From: a bacterium
GTDB lineage: Bacteria > UBP18 > UBA7526
Assembly: GCA_030615855.1 (NCBI GenBank)
Contig: JAUWYL010000008.1
Location: 1 to 40,190, forward strand
DNA length: 40,190 nucleotides
Direction: 5' to 3'
The position numbers and the translations under genes are program-made. Below, piece after piece: positions 8,663 to 15,998 of this stretch. The notes below the pieces were generated by a model. That model saw only the letters and a program-made list of their open reading frames with translations. It was not told the DNA's origin and did no database searches. The number at the start of each line of letters is the position of its first letter. The stretch's first letter is position 1.

Positions 8663-9439
8663 GAGGGTACGTCTCTCAATTCTTTTTAAGTATCTTCTCA
8701 TCTTCTTTTCCTTTGCTTCGTTTCCCTTTGCATATTCCTCATAGAACCTCAACTTATTTGTCCTTGTAATATAAGAAGGCATGGATTCATTCAGCCTTGC
8801 CAAGTCCTTTATCCATCTGAAGTCCGAGGCCCTCCTCTTCAAGCGAGCATTTTCGAAATCGAGATAGTAAAATTCATTCCCTTTTACCATAATGTGGCTG
8901 GTGTTTAGGTCGCCATGGGTAAAACCCCTATCATGAATATCTCTGATGCTTTCTGCCAACTTAAAAATAAACTCCCTTTTTTCTTTAATCTTTCCCTTAC
9001 TCAAGGAAGGACGAAGGCTATTTACATAAAGGCTCAAGTTTTTTGCCTGAGAGAGTTCTTCAGTAATTAGAAAGCATTTCTTTAGCAGGCGAAGGTTTCT
9101 TTTCTCGCCTATCGCCAAGGGCTCGGCTACTGAAATCCCCATCTTCAAGAGTCTATTGCCAAGCACAAACTCCCTCATTGCCTTTGAGGGTCGATAGAGG
9201 TCGGTCCAGGCCTTCCCTATTCCCCGGGGCTTATACTCCTTTAGGACAACCTTCCCCTCGTTTACCTGGAGGGAGAAGATATTTGAACGTTGGCTATCAT
9301 CTAAGAGCCTTGCCTCCCTCCTCCTAAATAGATTATCCGGATTTTCCAGACCGAGTTTCAGGAGAAGCTCCTGATATTCCTTCTTTAGCTTTATTCTCCA
9401 CTCTCCCCTTTTCAGGGTTAGGAAGTCGTTTCTCGCCAT
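8621..9439 (-). CDS. WaaP/KdkA-like lipopolysaccharide kinase
   Basis: This is a small protein-kinase-fold enzyme of the lipopolysaccharide kinase (Kdo/WaaP/InaA) family, which phosphorylates Kdo or core heptose on the cytoplasmic face. Seen are the ATP lysine K67 in VVLKEYKPRG, the catalytic loop HGDLNTSHIMV at 175-185, and the metal-binding DFENAR at 194-199. Its length of 272 residues is usual. It overlaps the heptosyltransferase gene by 22 nt, supporting a role on the LPS core. AGGAAAG precedes the ATG. The last dozen residues are basic and encoded by the decamer repeat, so the original C-terminus was probably shorter. Whether the acceptor is Kdo or heptose cannot be decided from sequence. 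Confidence 0.83.
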   Translation of the reverse strand: MARNDFLTLKRGEWRIKLKKEYQELLLKLGLENPDNLFRRREARLLDDSQRSNIFSLQVNEGKVVLKEYKPRGIGKAWTDLYRPSKAMREFVLGNRLLKMGISVAEPLAIGEKRNLRLLKKCFLITEELSQAKNLSLYVNSLRPSLSKGKIKEKREFIFKLAESIRDIHDRGFTHGDLNTSHIMVKGNEFYYLDFENARLKRRASDFRWIKDLARLNESMPSYITRTNKLRFYEEYAKGNEAKEKKMRRYLKRIERRTLKKTRNNTKRQNRM

Positions 9440-10524
9440 TCTCTCTTTCCTGATAACTCCTTATCTAATGCCTCGATAATCTCATCGACTCCCGCCTTTA
9501 CGGAGAGGGCGATCTGATTCTTCCCTCTCGGCGCCCATTCCGGGATGCTTGTGGGATCGAAGAGGGCGATTAATGGTTTCTTCAAAGCGCTGGCAATGTG
9601 CATGGGAGCGCTATCCAGGCCGAGATAGAGATTGCTTCTCTCAATTAAGGCGACCAGTTGTTTCAAGGTGATCTTCCCTGAAAGATCGACTGGAGTCTTT
9701 TTCATGAGGCTAATTATCTCTCTTACTCTTCTCATCTCCCTCTTTCCTGGACCAGAGGTGAAGATTACTTTGGAATGATACCTGTCAATGAGGTAGTCGC
9801 AGGCTTTAGCAAATCCTTCGTCCCTCCACTCTTTCTCTCTCCATCTTGAGACGGGATGGATAATGGCTAATATCTTCTCTTTCCCTATTCCCTTCTCCTT
9901 TAACAGACTTTCGATATGTCTCCTGTCTTCGTCAGAAACAAATATCTCAAGTTCCTTATTCTTGGTATCGATTCCCAGGTTTCTGACCACATTCAAATCG
10001 TGCTCTATGGTATGCTCTCTTATTCCCTTTAGTCTGGCAAGATGGGTGAACAGAAACCTCCTTCCCAGGGTTCCTTTCCCTTTGAAGTGCCAGTGGAAAA
10101 GGAGATACTCCAATTTAGGAAAGAGATTTTTAAAAGCGACCTTTTCTCTGGGAACATCGAAACTGGCTCTTATCTTTGCCCCACTGACAAAGGCGATCAC
10201 TGCCCCCCGATCTCCCCCTCCTAAATCTACAACCAAGTCAAACCTCTTATTCCTTATGCTCTTTGCCCAGTTGAGGCTTTCAGTAATCTTTTTTATTCTG
10301 GTCAATTTCTTTACGGAACGATCAAAGGTTAAGATCTCGTCGATCAGGGGATTCCCGGTAAGCATCTCTTCCGTCCCTTTATTCATCAGACAAGCAATAT
10401 GCGCTTTAGGAAATTTTTCCCTCAAGGCACGGACCGTGGGAACCATCAATAATACATCCCCAATATGCTTGAACTTTATAACCAGTATCCTTTGAACTTT
10501 GCTCAGATCTACTTTTTTGTCCAT
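9418..10524 (-). CDS. Glycosyltransferase family 9 heptosyltransferase (WaaC/WaaF-like)
   Basis: Transfers ADP-heptose, or a related sugar, to the inner LPS core on the cytoplasmic side. The N-terminal ILVIKFKHIGDVLLMVPTVR and C-terminal LDSAPMHIASALKKPLIALF are classic GT9 signatures, and AIIHPVSRWREKEW forms the donor-site loop. The ATG at 10524 (MDKKVDLSK) gives 368 residues and follows AGGAAA. A longer frame from a GTG at 10602 would read through an intergenic hairpin (10561-10651) and has no homology-like content, so I rejected it. It overlaps the downstream WaaP-like kinase by 22 nt. A second GT9 gene lies at 12709-13740, so the pair probably adds two core residues in sequence. Confidence 0.9.
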   Translation of the reverse strand: MDKKVDLSKVQRILVIKFKHIGDVLLMVPTVRALREKFPKAHIACLMNKGTEEMLTGNPLIDEILTFDRSVKKLTRIKKITESLNWAKSIRNKRFDLVVDLGGGDRGAVIAFVSGAKIRASFDVPREKVAFKNLFPKLEYLLFHWHFKGKGTLGRRFLFTHLARLKGIREHTIEHDLNVVRNLGIDTKNKELEIFVSDEDRRHIESLLKEKGIGKEKILAIIHPVSRWREKEWRDEGFAKACDYLIDRYHSKVIFTSGPGKREMRRVREIISLMKKTPVDLSGKITLKQLVALIERSNLYLGLDSAPMHIASALKKPLIALFDPTSIPEWAPRGKNQIALSVKAGVDEIIEALDKELSGKREWRETTS

Positions 10525-10560
10525 TGCTTTCCTATTTTGGGGTTTTTCAAAAACTGTGAT

Positions 10561-10651
10561 AAGCGGGTGGCTCGGCAGATCTCTATGGGTGGGAGGATCC
10601 ACACCGGGCGGAGGGGCCCACGAAGAGAGAATGCCGAGGCAGGACCCGCTT
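10561..10651. repeat. GC-rich long hairpin in the spacer upstream of the heptosyltransferase
   Basis: A 91-nt imperfect inverted repeat: outer arms AAGCGGGTGGCTCGGCA (10561-10577) and TGCCGAGGCAGGACCCGCTT (10632-10651), and inner arms around TCTCTATGGGTGGG and CCCACGAAGAGAG. It is clearly richer in G+C than the genes around it. On the transcribed strand it lies between the deacetylase stop and the heptosyltransferase start. It has no U-tract, so it is not a standard terminator. It could be a structured leader RNA or a small dispersed repeat; I do not recognise it. Confidence 0.75.
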
Positions 10652-10664
10652 CAGAATCCTATTT

Positions 10665-11465
10665 TTATATTCTGCTTTTTCCCAGTTTTAGATTCAAAAT
10701 AAAATGGAGTTTTGTATCGTAGCCTCGGATGAGTATCCTGCGCAGGAGAAAGGGGTCTTCGTTTCTACCATTCTTACCCGGAAGAGTAGAAAACGCCCCT
10801 AAATAGCCAGCCCCTTTCACCATCTCCTTAATTTTCGAATTGAATTTTCCGTAGGGATAGGCGAAGAAGATGATCGCTTCTCCTAATCTCTCCTCCAGTA
10901 TTCTTTTAGAATCCCTGATCTCAGATAGTACTTTATTCCGAGATAGTTCTAAGAGATTGGGGTGGGTGTGGGCATGGGAGCCGAAAGAGAATCCTTCTTT
11001 CTTCATCTCTTCAATCTCCTTCCAAGAGAGCATCTCCTCATTCCCCTTACTCCATCCATTCTTCTTACCCATATATCGGGTAACTAGAAATATAGTTGCC
11101 CTGAAATTATACCTTTTCAGGATGGGATAGGCATGGGTGAAGTTATCCTTATAGCCATCATCGAAGGTAAGGAGTACCGGTTTCTGGGGTAGGGTCCCCC
11201 TCCTCACTCTAACGACAGACGATGGACGAGCGTTCGCTTTGCTCACTAAGACGATGGACGATTTATCCCTTTGTTCCTCATCCCTCGTCTCTCGTCTCTC
11301 GTTCCTCGCCCCCTTAATAAACCTTAATAGATCATCGGGTGAGATAGTCTGATACCCTTTACCAGAAAGATATTCCATCTGGCTGGTAAACTTCTCCGGG
11401 CTTATTCTATACTTCTCCTTTTGGCCCGGGGAAACCTTATGATACATGAGAATAGGAATTTTCAT
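10665..11465 (-). CDS. Polysaccharide deacetylase (NodB domain)
   Basis: A carbohydrate esterase 4 enzyme that removes N- or O-acetyl groups from a polysaccharide using a bound metal. The product begins MKIPILMYHKVSP, has the metal/base motif LTFDDGY at 99-105 (D102, D103), histidines H164 and H168 in SHAHTHPNL, and AYPYGKFN near 205. There is no obvious signal peptide, so it may act on a cytoplasmic or membrane-associated intermediate. Residues about 53-94 are a word-repeat insertion (NERRETRDEEQRDK, RPSSVVRVRRGTL) in the variable linker before the TFDD strand. The leader word GAGCGTTAGCGAGGGAGGG sits directly before the ATG and supplies its ribosome site. The substrate is unknown, but the context points to LPS core or a surface glycan. 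Confidence 0.87.
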   Translation of the reverse strand: MKIPILMYHKVSPGQKEKYRISPEKFTSQMEYLSGKGYQTISPDDLLRFIKGARNERRETRDEEQRDKSSIVLVSKANARPSSVVRVRRGTLPQKPVLLTFDDGYKDNFTHAYPILKRYNFRATIFLVTRYMGKKNGWSKGNEEMLSWKEIEEMKKEGFSFGSHAHTHPNLLELSRNKVLSEIRDSKRILEERLGEAIIFFAYPYGKFNSKIKEMVKGAGYLGAFSTLPGKNGRNEDPFLLRRILIRGYDTKLHFILNLKLGKSRI

Positions 11466-11470
11466 CCCTC

Positions 11471-11488
11471 CCTCGCTAACGCTCGGAG
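11471..11488 (-). promoter_or_regulatory. Leader word GAGCGTTAGCGAGG before the deacetylase start
   Basis: On the minus strand CTCCGAGCGTTAGCGAGG lies directly upstream of GAGGG and the ATG at 11465, so it forms part of the ribosome-binding region. Near-identical words precede three other start codons (20091, 20830, 37150). Confidence 0.7.
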
Positions 11489-11723
11489 TGATCCGTGATC
11501 GGTGATCTGTGATCAGTTCTAAGGGTTATTAGATAATCCGGCGATCGGGGACTGGGGGACCCGGATAGACGCCAAACAAGTTGGCTAAATTCTTCGCAGT
11601 GCTCAGAATGCCGGAGACCCGGATAACCTAGTCCCAGATAACCTGCGGGCACCCCGATAGCATCGGGGTCGGGATAGCCTTATTCTGTTCACGGTTCACG
11701 GTTCACTGATCACTGTTCACTGT
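11489..11723 (+). repeat. Compound intergenic element, copy A (core 11565-11612)
   Basis: A heptamer array GTGATCC/GTGATCG/GTGATCT/GTGATCA on the left (11489-11517) faces GTTCACG/GTTCACT/GATCACT on the right (11687-11723), able to pair as outer arms. Between them sits a core shared with two other spacers: ATAGACGCC, hairpin GCCAA-ACAAG-TTGGC, TAAATTCTTCG, then GTGCTCAGAATGC. A CCCCGAT-AGC-ATCGGGG hairpin lies at 11652-11668. The right array supplies the stop codon of the WaaE-like gene. The words flanking the core (CCGGAGACCCGGATAACC) differ from the other copies. Confidence 0.85.
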
Positions 11724-12460
11724 TTGCTACTTCTCTCCCATAATCTAGCATACTTACTGAAAGTATAGAAGGAATGGCAGAGAGCTAAAATCAGGCCATG
11801 GATACCATCCAAGAAGCCCCTTTTTATAATATACATCTTGAAGAAGGTGAAAGGAGGGTGAAAGAAAACCTGATGCCATCCTGCTTTTCCTTCCCTCTCT
11901 TCTATGGCCAATTTAGCATATTTATCCATCCTCTTTAGGTATTCACCTATGGACTTGGCAGTGAAGTGCTCTATCGCGCCTTTAAGATAATCCTTTTTGC
12001 CCTCTACCTGGACCGCCTCATGAACCACCCGCTCATTAAACCCTCCTTTCCCCTTCTTGAAAAGCCTCAAGTGGTAGTCTGGATACCAACCAGAATGTCT
12101 CATCCACATTCCCAAGAAGTAGGCCTTATTGGGAATGTAACAGCCGTTACATTCTTTTCTTTGAATAGCCTCTTTTATCTCCTGAGCCAGCTCCTTGGTA
12201 ACTCTCTCATCGGCATCAATATTCAATATCCATTCTCCAGTCGTCTTCTCCAAAGCGAGGTTCTTCTGCCTTCCATATCCCATCCATTCCTTCTGGAATA
12301 TCTTATCCGTATATTCCTTGGCAATCTCTACTGTTTTATCATTAGAAAAGGAATCAACGATGATGATCTCATCCGCCCACTTCACGCTCTCCAGACAATC
12401 CCTGATATTTTCTTCTTCGTTCTTAGTGATAATGATTACAGAGATCTTAGCCACTTTCAT
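11717..12460 (-). CDS. Family 2 glycosyltransferase, WaaE/KdtX-like
   Basis: An inverting GT-A glycosyltransferase resembling WaaE, which adds glucose to heptose in the LPS inner core. Seen are the N-terminal SVIIITKNEEENIRDCL, VDSFSNDKTVEIAK, the metal-binding DADER at 82-86, WYPDYHLRLFKKG and the C-terminal membrane-associated KMYIIKRGFLDGIHGLILAL. Its 247 residues match the family. The position between waaF and a second heptosyltransferase supports a core function. Start: AAAGGAGA just before the ATG. The stop TGA lies inside the right-hand heptamer array of element copy A, and the residues SSKQ are encoded by it. Donor and acceptor are inferred from family only. Confidence 0.88.
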   Translation of the reverse strand: MKVAKISVIIITKNEEENIRDCLESVKWADEIIIVDSFSNDKTVEIAKEYTDKIFQKEWMGYGRQKNLALEKTTGEWILNIDADERVTKELAQEIKEAIQRKECNGCYIPNKAYFLGMWMRHSGWYPDYHLRLFKKGKGGFNERVVHEAVQVEGKKDYLKGAIEHFTAKSIGEYLKRMDKYAKLAIEEREGKAGWHQVFFHPPFTFFKMYIIKRGFLDGIHGLILALCHSFYTFSKYARLWERSSKQ

Positions 12461-12481
12461 TTCTCCTTTAGGTAGAAATGA

Positions 12482-12720
12482 GTTAACAGTTTACAGCGAA
12501 CAGTTTACAGTAAAAAAACTAAAAGAGTATCAGAGCACCAGAACATCAGATGGAGAAGGACAGATATCAGAATTCAGATTAAATCTGACATTCTGACCCT
12601 CTGAATTCTCACTCTGATGTTCTGCATTCTGAGCACCACGAAGAATTTAGCCAGCTTGTCTGGCGTCTATACTGACATTCTATGGTTTTACTGGTTACTG
12701 TTAACTGGTTACTGGTTACT
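12482..12720 (+). repeat. Compound intergenic element, copy B (core 12624-12671, reversed)
   Basis: About 235 bp that aligns end to end, without large gaps, with the reverse complement of 37178-37408 (copy C). Outer heptamers AACAGTT/TACAGCG on the left oppose GGTTACT/GTTAACT on the right. The inner region (ATCAGAATTCAGATT, AAATCTGACATTCTGA) is self-complementary. The core with hairpin GCCAG-CTTGT-CTGGC lies near the right. Its right end encodes the last residues (QSNQ) and the TAA stop of waaF. Confidence 0.9.
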
Positions 12721-13740
12721 TTGGCATTCACGGCTTAGATATGTTTTCGCTGCTCGGAGGACATCTTCAACAGTGATTGCTTTGAAACAGGCAAGGCTTC
12801 TACATTTCCTTCTGAAGCAGGGGCTGCAGGGAACTTTCTTATAGATGATGCTACAATCCTTCTTTCTCCAGGGGCCAGTCTTCTGGGGATCGGATGAGCC
12901 AAATAAAGCAATAATGGGGGTCTTAGTAGTGGAGGCGATCTGCAAGGGACCACTATCATTAGTAATAAAGAGGTGACATCTCTCGATTAATGCCCTGAGT
13001 TGCTTGAGGGATGTCTTTCCTACCACATTTATTGGATTAGCGGTCATCTTATCTATAATCTTCTGAACAAGGGGGAGATCGTTCTTTTCCCCAAAGAGAA
13101 CTACTCTGGCTCTATAATTTTTTATTAAACGATCTGCTAAAGTAGCGTATCTCTCAGGAAACCATCTCTTGGCTGGGCCAAAATAGGCACCAGAGAAGAT
13201 GCCGATGAGTGGATCGCCCTCTTTATAGCCATTCTCGATTAGAAAGTTTCCCACCCATCCTCTGGCCTCTCTATCTTCGGCCATGAAGACCTCTTTTCCT
13301 TCTATCTCCACTCCCAAGGCCTTTATTAATCCCAAGAAGAAGTCTACCTCATGTTGAGTCCCTTTAGAACGTTTAACTACCTCAGTTAAGAAAAGATTAC
13401 GTAAACTATGGGAATACCCTACCCTCTCTGGAATTCTTGCCAGAGATAGGAGGATGGCTGGTTCATAAGAGGTGGACTGCATAATGATTCCTAGGTCAAA
13501 TTTCTTCTCTCTTAAAGTTCTAATGAGCTCAATCTTCTCTTTTAGGCTTCTTTTTCGTCTGCAAGTGATCAACTCATCGATATCTGGGTTTCCTTGGTAT
13601 ATTTCAGCCACCTTTTCCGGAACTAAAAGACTAATCTTTGCTTTTGGAAAACCACTTCTTAAAGTAGATAGGGCAGGAGTAATGAAGATAGCATCCCCCA
13701 CCCAGTTTACTCCCTTTACCAATATTTTCTTATATTCCAT
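12709..13740 (-). CDS. waaF: ADP-heptose:LPS heptosyltransferase II
   Basis: Adds the second L-glycero-D-manno-heptose to the LPS inner core in the cytoplasm. The 343-residue product has the GT9 start ILVKGVNWVGDAIFITPAL, the donor-loop GAYFGPAKRWFPERYA, the signature TNDSGPLQIASTTKTPIIALFG, and the WaaF-type C-terminal cysteine cluster CSPCFRRKC...CFKAITVEDVL. These favour WaaF over WaaC. No strong ribosome site precedes the ATG at 13740. The tail SRECQSNQ and the stop are encoded by the edge of repeat element B, replacing whatever ending it once had. It sits between lpxK (upstream) and the WaaE-like gene (downstream). Confidence 0.92.
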   Translation of the reverse strand: MEYKKILVKGVNWVGDAIFITPALSTLRSGFPKAKISLLVPEKVAEIYQGNPDIDELITCRRKRSLKEKIELIRTLREKKFDLGIIMQSTSYEPAILLSLARIPERVGYSHSLRNLFLTEVVKRSKGTQHEVDFFLGLIKALGVEIEGKEVFMAEDREARGWVGNFLIENGYKEGDPLIGIFSGAYFGPAKRWFPERYATLADRLIKNYRARVVLFGEKNDLPLVQKIIDKMTANPINVVGKTSLKQLRALIERCHLFITNDSGPLQIASTTKTPIIALFGSSDPQKTGPWRKKDCSIIYKKVPCSPCFRRKCRSLACFKAITVEDVLRAAKTYLSRECQSNQ

Positions 13741-13781
13741 TAAGAAATCTCTTGCTTCTTTAGGTTACGTCTGGAGGTTAC

Positions 13782-13945
13782 GGCAACGAGGCCCGTATCA
13801 AATGATATGTTGCAATATTAAAAATCAAAATGTAAAAATTAAAATGACAATGCAAAATGTAAAATTTTCTAAGATTTAGGATTTATTGATTTTGATATTT
13901 AATATGTCATTTTGATATTTGATTTTTAATATTTGATTTTCTTAC
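13782..13945. repeat. AT-rich inverted repeat between lpxK and waaF
   Basis: The left arm (about 13814-13849) and right arm (about 13905-13933) share AATATTAAAAATCAAA and AAAATGACA in inverted order and would fold into a long AT-rich hairpin. To their left lies GGCAACGAGGCCCGTATC (13782-13799), which recurs inverted at 4638-4655 with one mismatch. It lies upstream of waaF on the coding strand. Confidence 0.75.
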
Positions 13946-13954
13946 ATGGCCGAA

Positions 13955-15043
13955 TTAGAGCATTCTTTCTAAGATCTCTTGGTCTTTGGTAATCTTCAGT
14001 TCTATCTTTAAGGCAAGAATGGATTCATTCTCTAATAATGGCTCAAGGCGCACCCCATCCTTCTGGGTGGTAATGATGAGACAGCCCCTGGCCTTAGTGG
14101 TAATCTCTTTCAGGTCTTCTTTAGTATAGGGATGGTGGTCGGAATAACGAAGTCTCTTCATAATGATTGCCCTCAGATCCTCCAATGTCTTTTCAAAGGA
14201 TTCTGGATGGGCGATACTCGATAAAGCAAGGACCTCTTTATCCTCTATAAATTCTAAGTCGACCTTCCTCTTGCTCTTCAAACCTTCTAAGTAGCAGGGG
14301 GCGTGGATGCTCTCCAGAATGGGAGCAAAGGGATTAATACTTCTTATTCTATTCTTCAAACCCTCTAAATTCCCTGCCTGATCCGTCCTGGTCAAGATGT
14401 AAAGGTCTGCCCTCTTAACGCTTCTTAAAGACTCTCTCAGTATTCCTCGCGGCAGAAGGTGTCCATTGCCAAAGGGATTAAGACTATCAATGAGTAAAAT
14501 ATCCAAATCGCGTTCCAACCTCTGGTACTGGAATCCATCATCTAAGATAAAGGTCTCTGTGTCAAAATTAGCTAGACAGTAATTCCCGCTCGCAATGCGA
14601 TTCTTTCCTACGACTATTGGGACTCCGGATAAGTTCTGAGCCAAGAGGTACGGCTCATCTCCCCCCTCCTTCGCTGACAACAATATCTTTCTTCCGTCAC
14701 TCACCACTGCTATCTTCCGATTGGTAATTGGGAATTGGGAATTGGGAATTTTCCTTTTATATCCCCTACTCAATATGGCTGTCTTTCTCCCCTTCTCTTG
14801 AAGAAGCCTTGCTATTCTTTCAACTGCAGGGGTCTTTCCCGTTCCCCCTACAGTCAGATTTCCAATACTAATCACCCTTGCCTTTAACTTTAGTCTCTTT
14901 AAAATTCGTACTCGATAGAGAAACCGGATAACCTGAAGACCCAAATAGTATATCCCAGATAGAATCAAAAATATAAGGCGCAACGAAGAAGCAAAGACAC
15001 CCTTTCTCCCATCTAAAATAATGCTCAACAAATACTTCTCCAT
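13955..15043 (-). CDS. lpxK: Tetraacyldisaccharide 4'-kinase
   Basis: Phosphorylates the 4' position of the lipid A disaccharide to give lipid IVA at the inner membrane. The product has an N-terminal hydrophobic segment (about 21-42), the P-loop SIGNLTVGGTGKTP at 59-72, SRGYKRK, EGGDEPYLLA, the nucleotide-interacting ILDDGFQYQRL and a C-terminal TTQKDGVRL. Its 362 residues are within the usual range. Residues about 98-110 (KIPNSQFPITNRK) are a heptamer-coded insertion between the SRGY and VSDG motifs. The gene follows the LpxL-like cluster after 40 nt of CTTTCCTACTCTT words. The ribosome site is weak. Confidence 0.95.
   Translation of the reverse strand: MEKYLLSIILDGRKGVFASSLRLIFLILSGIYYLGLQVIRFLYRVRILKRLKLKARVISIGNLTVGGTGKTPAVERIARLLQEKGRKTAILSRGYKRKIPNSQFPITNRKIAVVSDGRKILLSAKEGGDEPYLLAQNLSGVPIVVGKNRIASGNYCLANFDTETFILDDGFQYQRLERDLDILLIDSLNPFGNGHLLPRGILRESLRSVKRADLYILTRTDQAGNLEGLKNRIRSINPFAPILESIHAPCYLEGLKSKRKVDLEFIEDKEVLALSSIAHPESFEKTLEDLRAIIMKRLRYSDHHPYTKEDLKEITTKARGCLIITTQKDGVRLEPLLENESILALKIELKITKDQEILERML
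14722..14753. repeat. In-frame heptamer repeat ATTGGGA in lpxK
   Basis: About four tandem copies of a 7-nt unit (ATTGGTA, ATTGGGA three times) encode the NSQFPITN insertion. Because 7 is not a multiple of 3, three units make a 7-residue peptide repeat; gain or loss of one unit would shift the frame of lpxK. Confidence 0.85.
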
Positions 15044-15083
15044 TTTCAGTTTTACTTTCCTACTCTTCTACTCTTTTACTTTC

Positions 15084-15998
15084 CTACTTTTCTGGTGGTT
15101 GGCTCTTCCACCTATTATGCATCCACCACCACTGAGAGGGATATTTTCTAACATACCTTTCGATGACCTTGGTAAGTCTTTGAGTATTGGTTATCAAATC
15201 TTTCTCCTTATTCCCAGTATTAACCAAAGGGACCTCGGGCTCTATGATTAACCGATGCTTCTTTCTTTCTTCTCTAATGATGCACATGGGCACAAGAGGG
15301 GCCCCGGTTCTCTGGGCAAAGACTACTGGGCCAGCGGGAGCAGAAGCCGATCTTCCAAAGAAATCAACGAATACCCCTTCTTTCCCGGCATTCTGATCGA
15401 TGGGAATAATAAGAACTTCCTCTCTTTTTAACGAGGCTAAAGCTTTCTTAATTGCCAGGCTTTTTGGTTTAGGAAGAACGGTTCCCATATTTGAGCGGTC
15501 GCGCAGTTCCTGCATGAACCGAGCCACTCTCTTATCCTTAGGGACCTTAGCTATAACACTCGCCGGATAGCCTTCGTTGGCTATTTTTCGCAGCAGAAGA
15601 GTAATATTCCCAATATGGCCTATAATTGCAACCGCTCCCCTCCCCTTAGCTAAGGCTTTATCCAGATTCTCCTTTCCCTCAATGGCTAAGAGATGGGCGT
15701 ATCTCTTTCCATACTTCATTACTCGGAGCATCTCAAAGCCACCCTGAGCGATATGGCAATAATTCTCTTTTATTATTCTCTTTAGTTCTGGAGGGGATTT
15801 TTCTTTCCCCAGGGCCATTCTGATATTCTCCAGACCTATCTTACGATGCCTCCGGTCAATATAATAAGCCAGGTGACCAATACATCTCCCTCCCCAGAGA
15901 AGGAGGCTAAGGGGAAGGATCTTTACGGGAAGAAGGATGGTGTATAGGACGAGCCCTCCCGCACCATATCTTATCTTATCCCTTAGCTTTTTTAGCAT
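15084..15998 (-). CDS. LpxL/HtrB-family lipid A acyltransferase, paralogue 1
   Basis: A member of the lysophospholipid/lauroyl acyltransferase family that adds secondary acyl chains to Kdo-lipid A at the inner membrane. The 304-residue product has an N-terminal hydrophobic stretch, the IEGKENLDKAL motif near 107-117, IIGHIGNITLL with H128, and the C-terminal RYVRKYPSQWWWMHNRW. The acidic residue of the usual HX4(D/E) motif is T133 here. GAGGAG four nt upstream fixes the ATG, which overlaps paralogue 2 by 23 nt. It is the last and most divergent of four tandem copies. The acyl chain and position are unknown. Confidence 0.9.
   Translation of the reverse strand: MLKKLRDKIRYGAGGLVLYTILLPVKILPLSLLLWGGRCIGHLAYYIDRRHRKIGLENIRMALGKEKSPPELKRIIKENYCHIAQGGFEMLRVMKYGKRYAHLLAIEGKENLDKALAKGRGAVAIIGHIGNITLLLRKIANEGYPASVIAKVPKDKRVARFMQELRDRSNMGTVLPKPKSLAIKKALASLKREEVLIIPIDQNAGKEGVFVDFFGRSASAPAGPVVFAQRTGAPLVPMCIIREERKKHRLIIEPEVPLVNTGNKEKDLITNTQRLTKVIERYVRKYPSQWWWMHNRWKSQPPEK

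Noticed and set aside
9863-10495. Plus-strand open frame of 210 codons opposite the heptosyltransferase
   Set aside because: Antisense shadow of a GT9 gene with clear signatures; its product is Ser/Phe-rich with no domain.
10525-10602. Upstream GTG start for the heptosyltransferase
   Set aside because: The extra 26 residues would be encoded by the GC-rich hairpin spacer, have no family similarity, and bypass a good ribosome site before 10524.
10561-10651. Integron attC site
   Set aside because: Although it is a long imperfect hairpin, I see no convincing conserved R'/R'' core sites, no gene cassette layout and no integrase.
12482-12720. Possible CRISPR array or leader in the repeat spacers
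   Set aside because: Repeats are 6-10 bp, contiguous and without unique spacers of constant length, and no cas genes are present.
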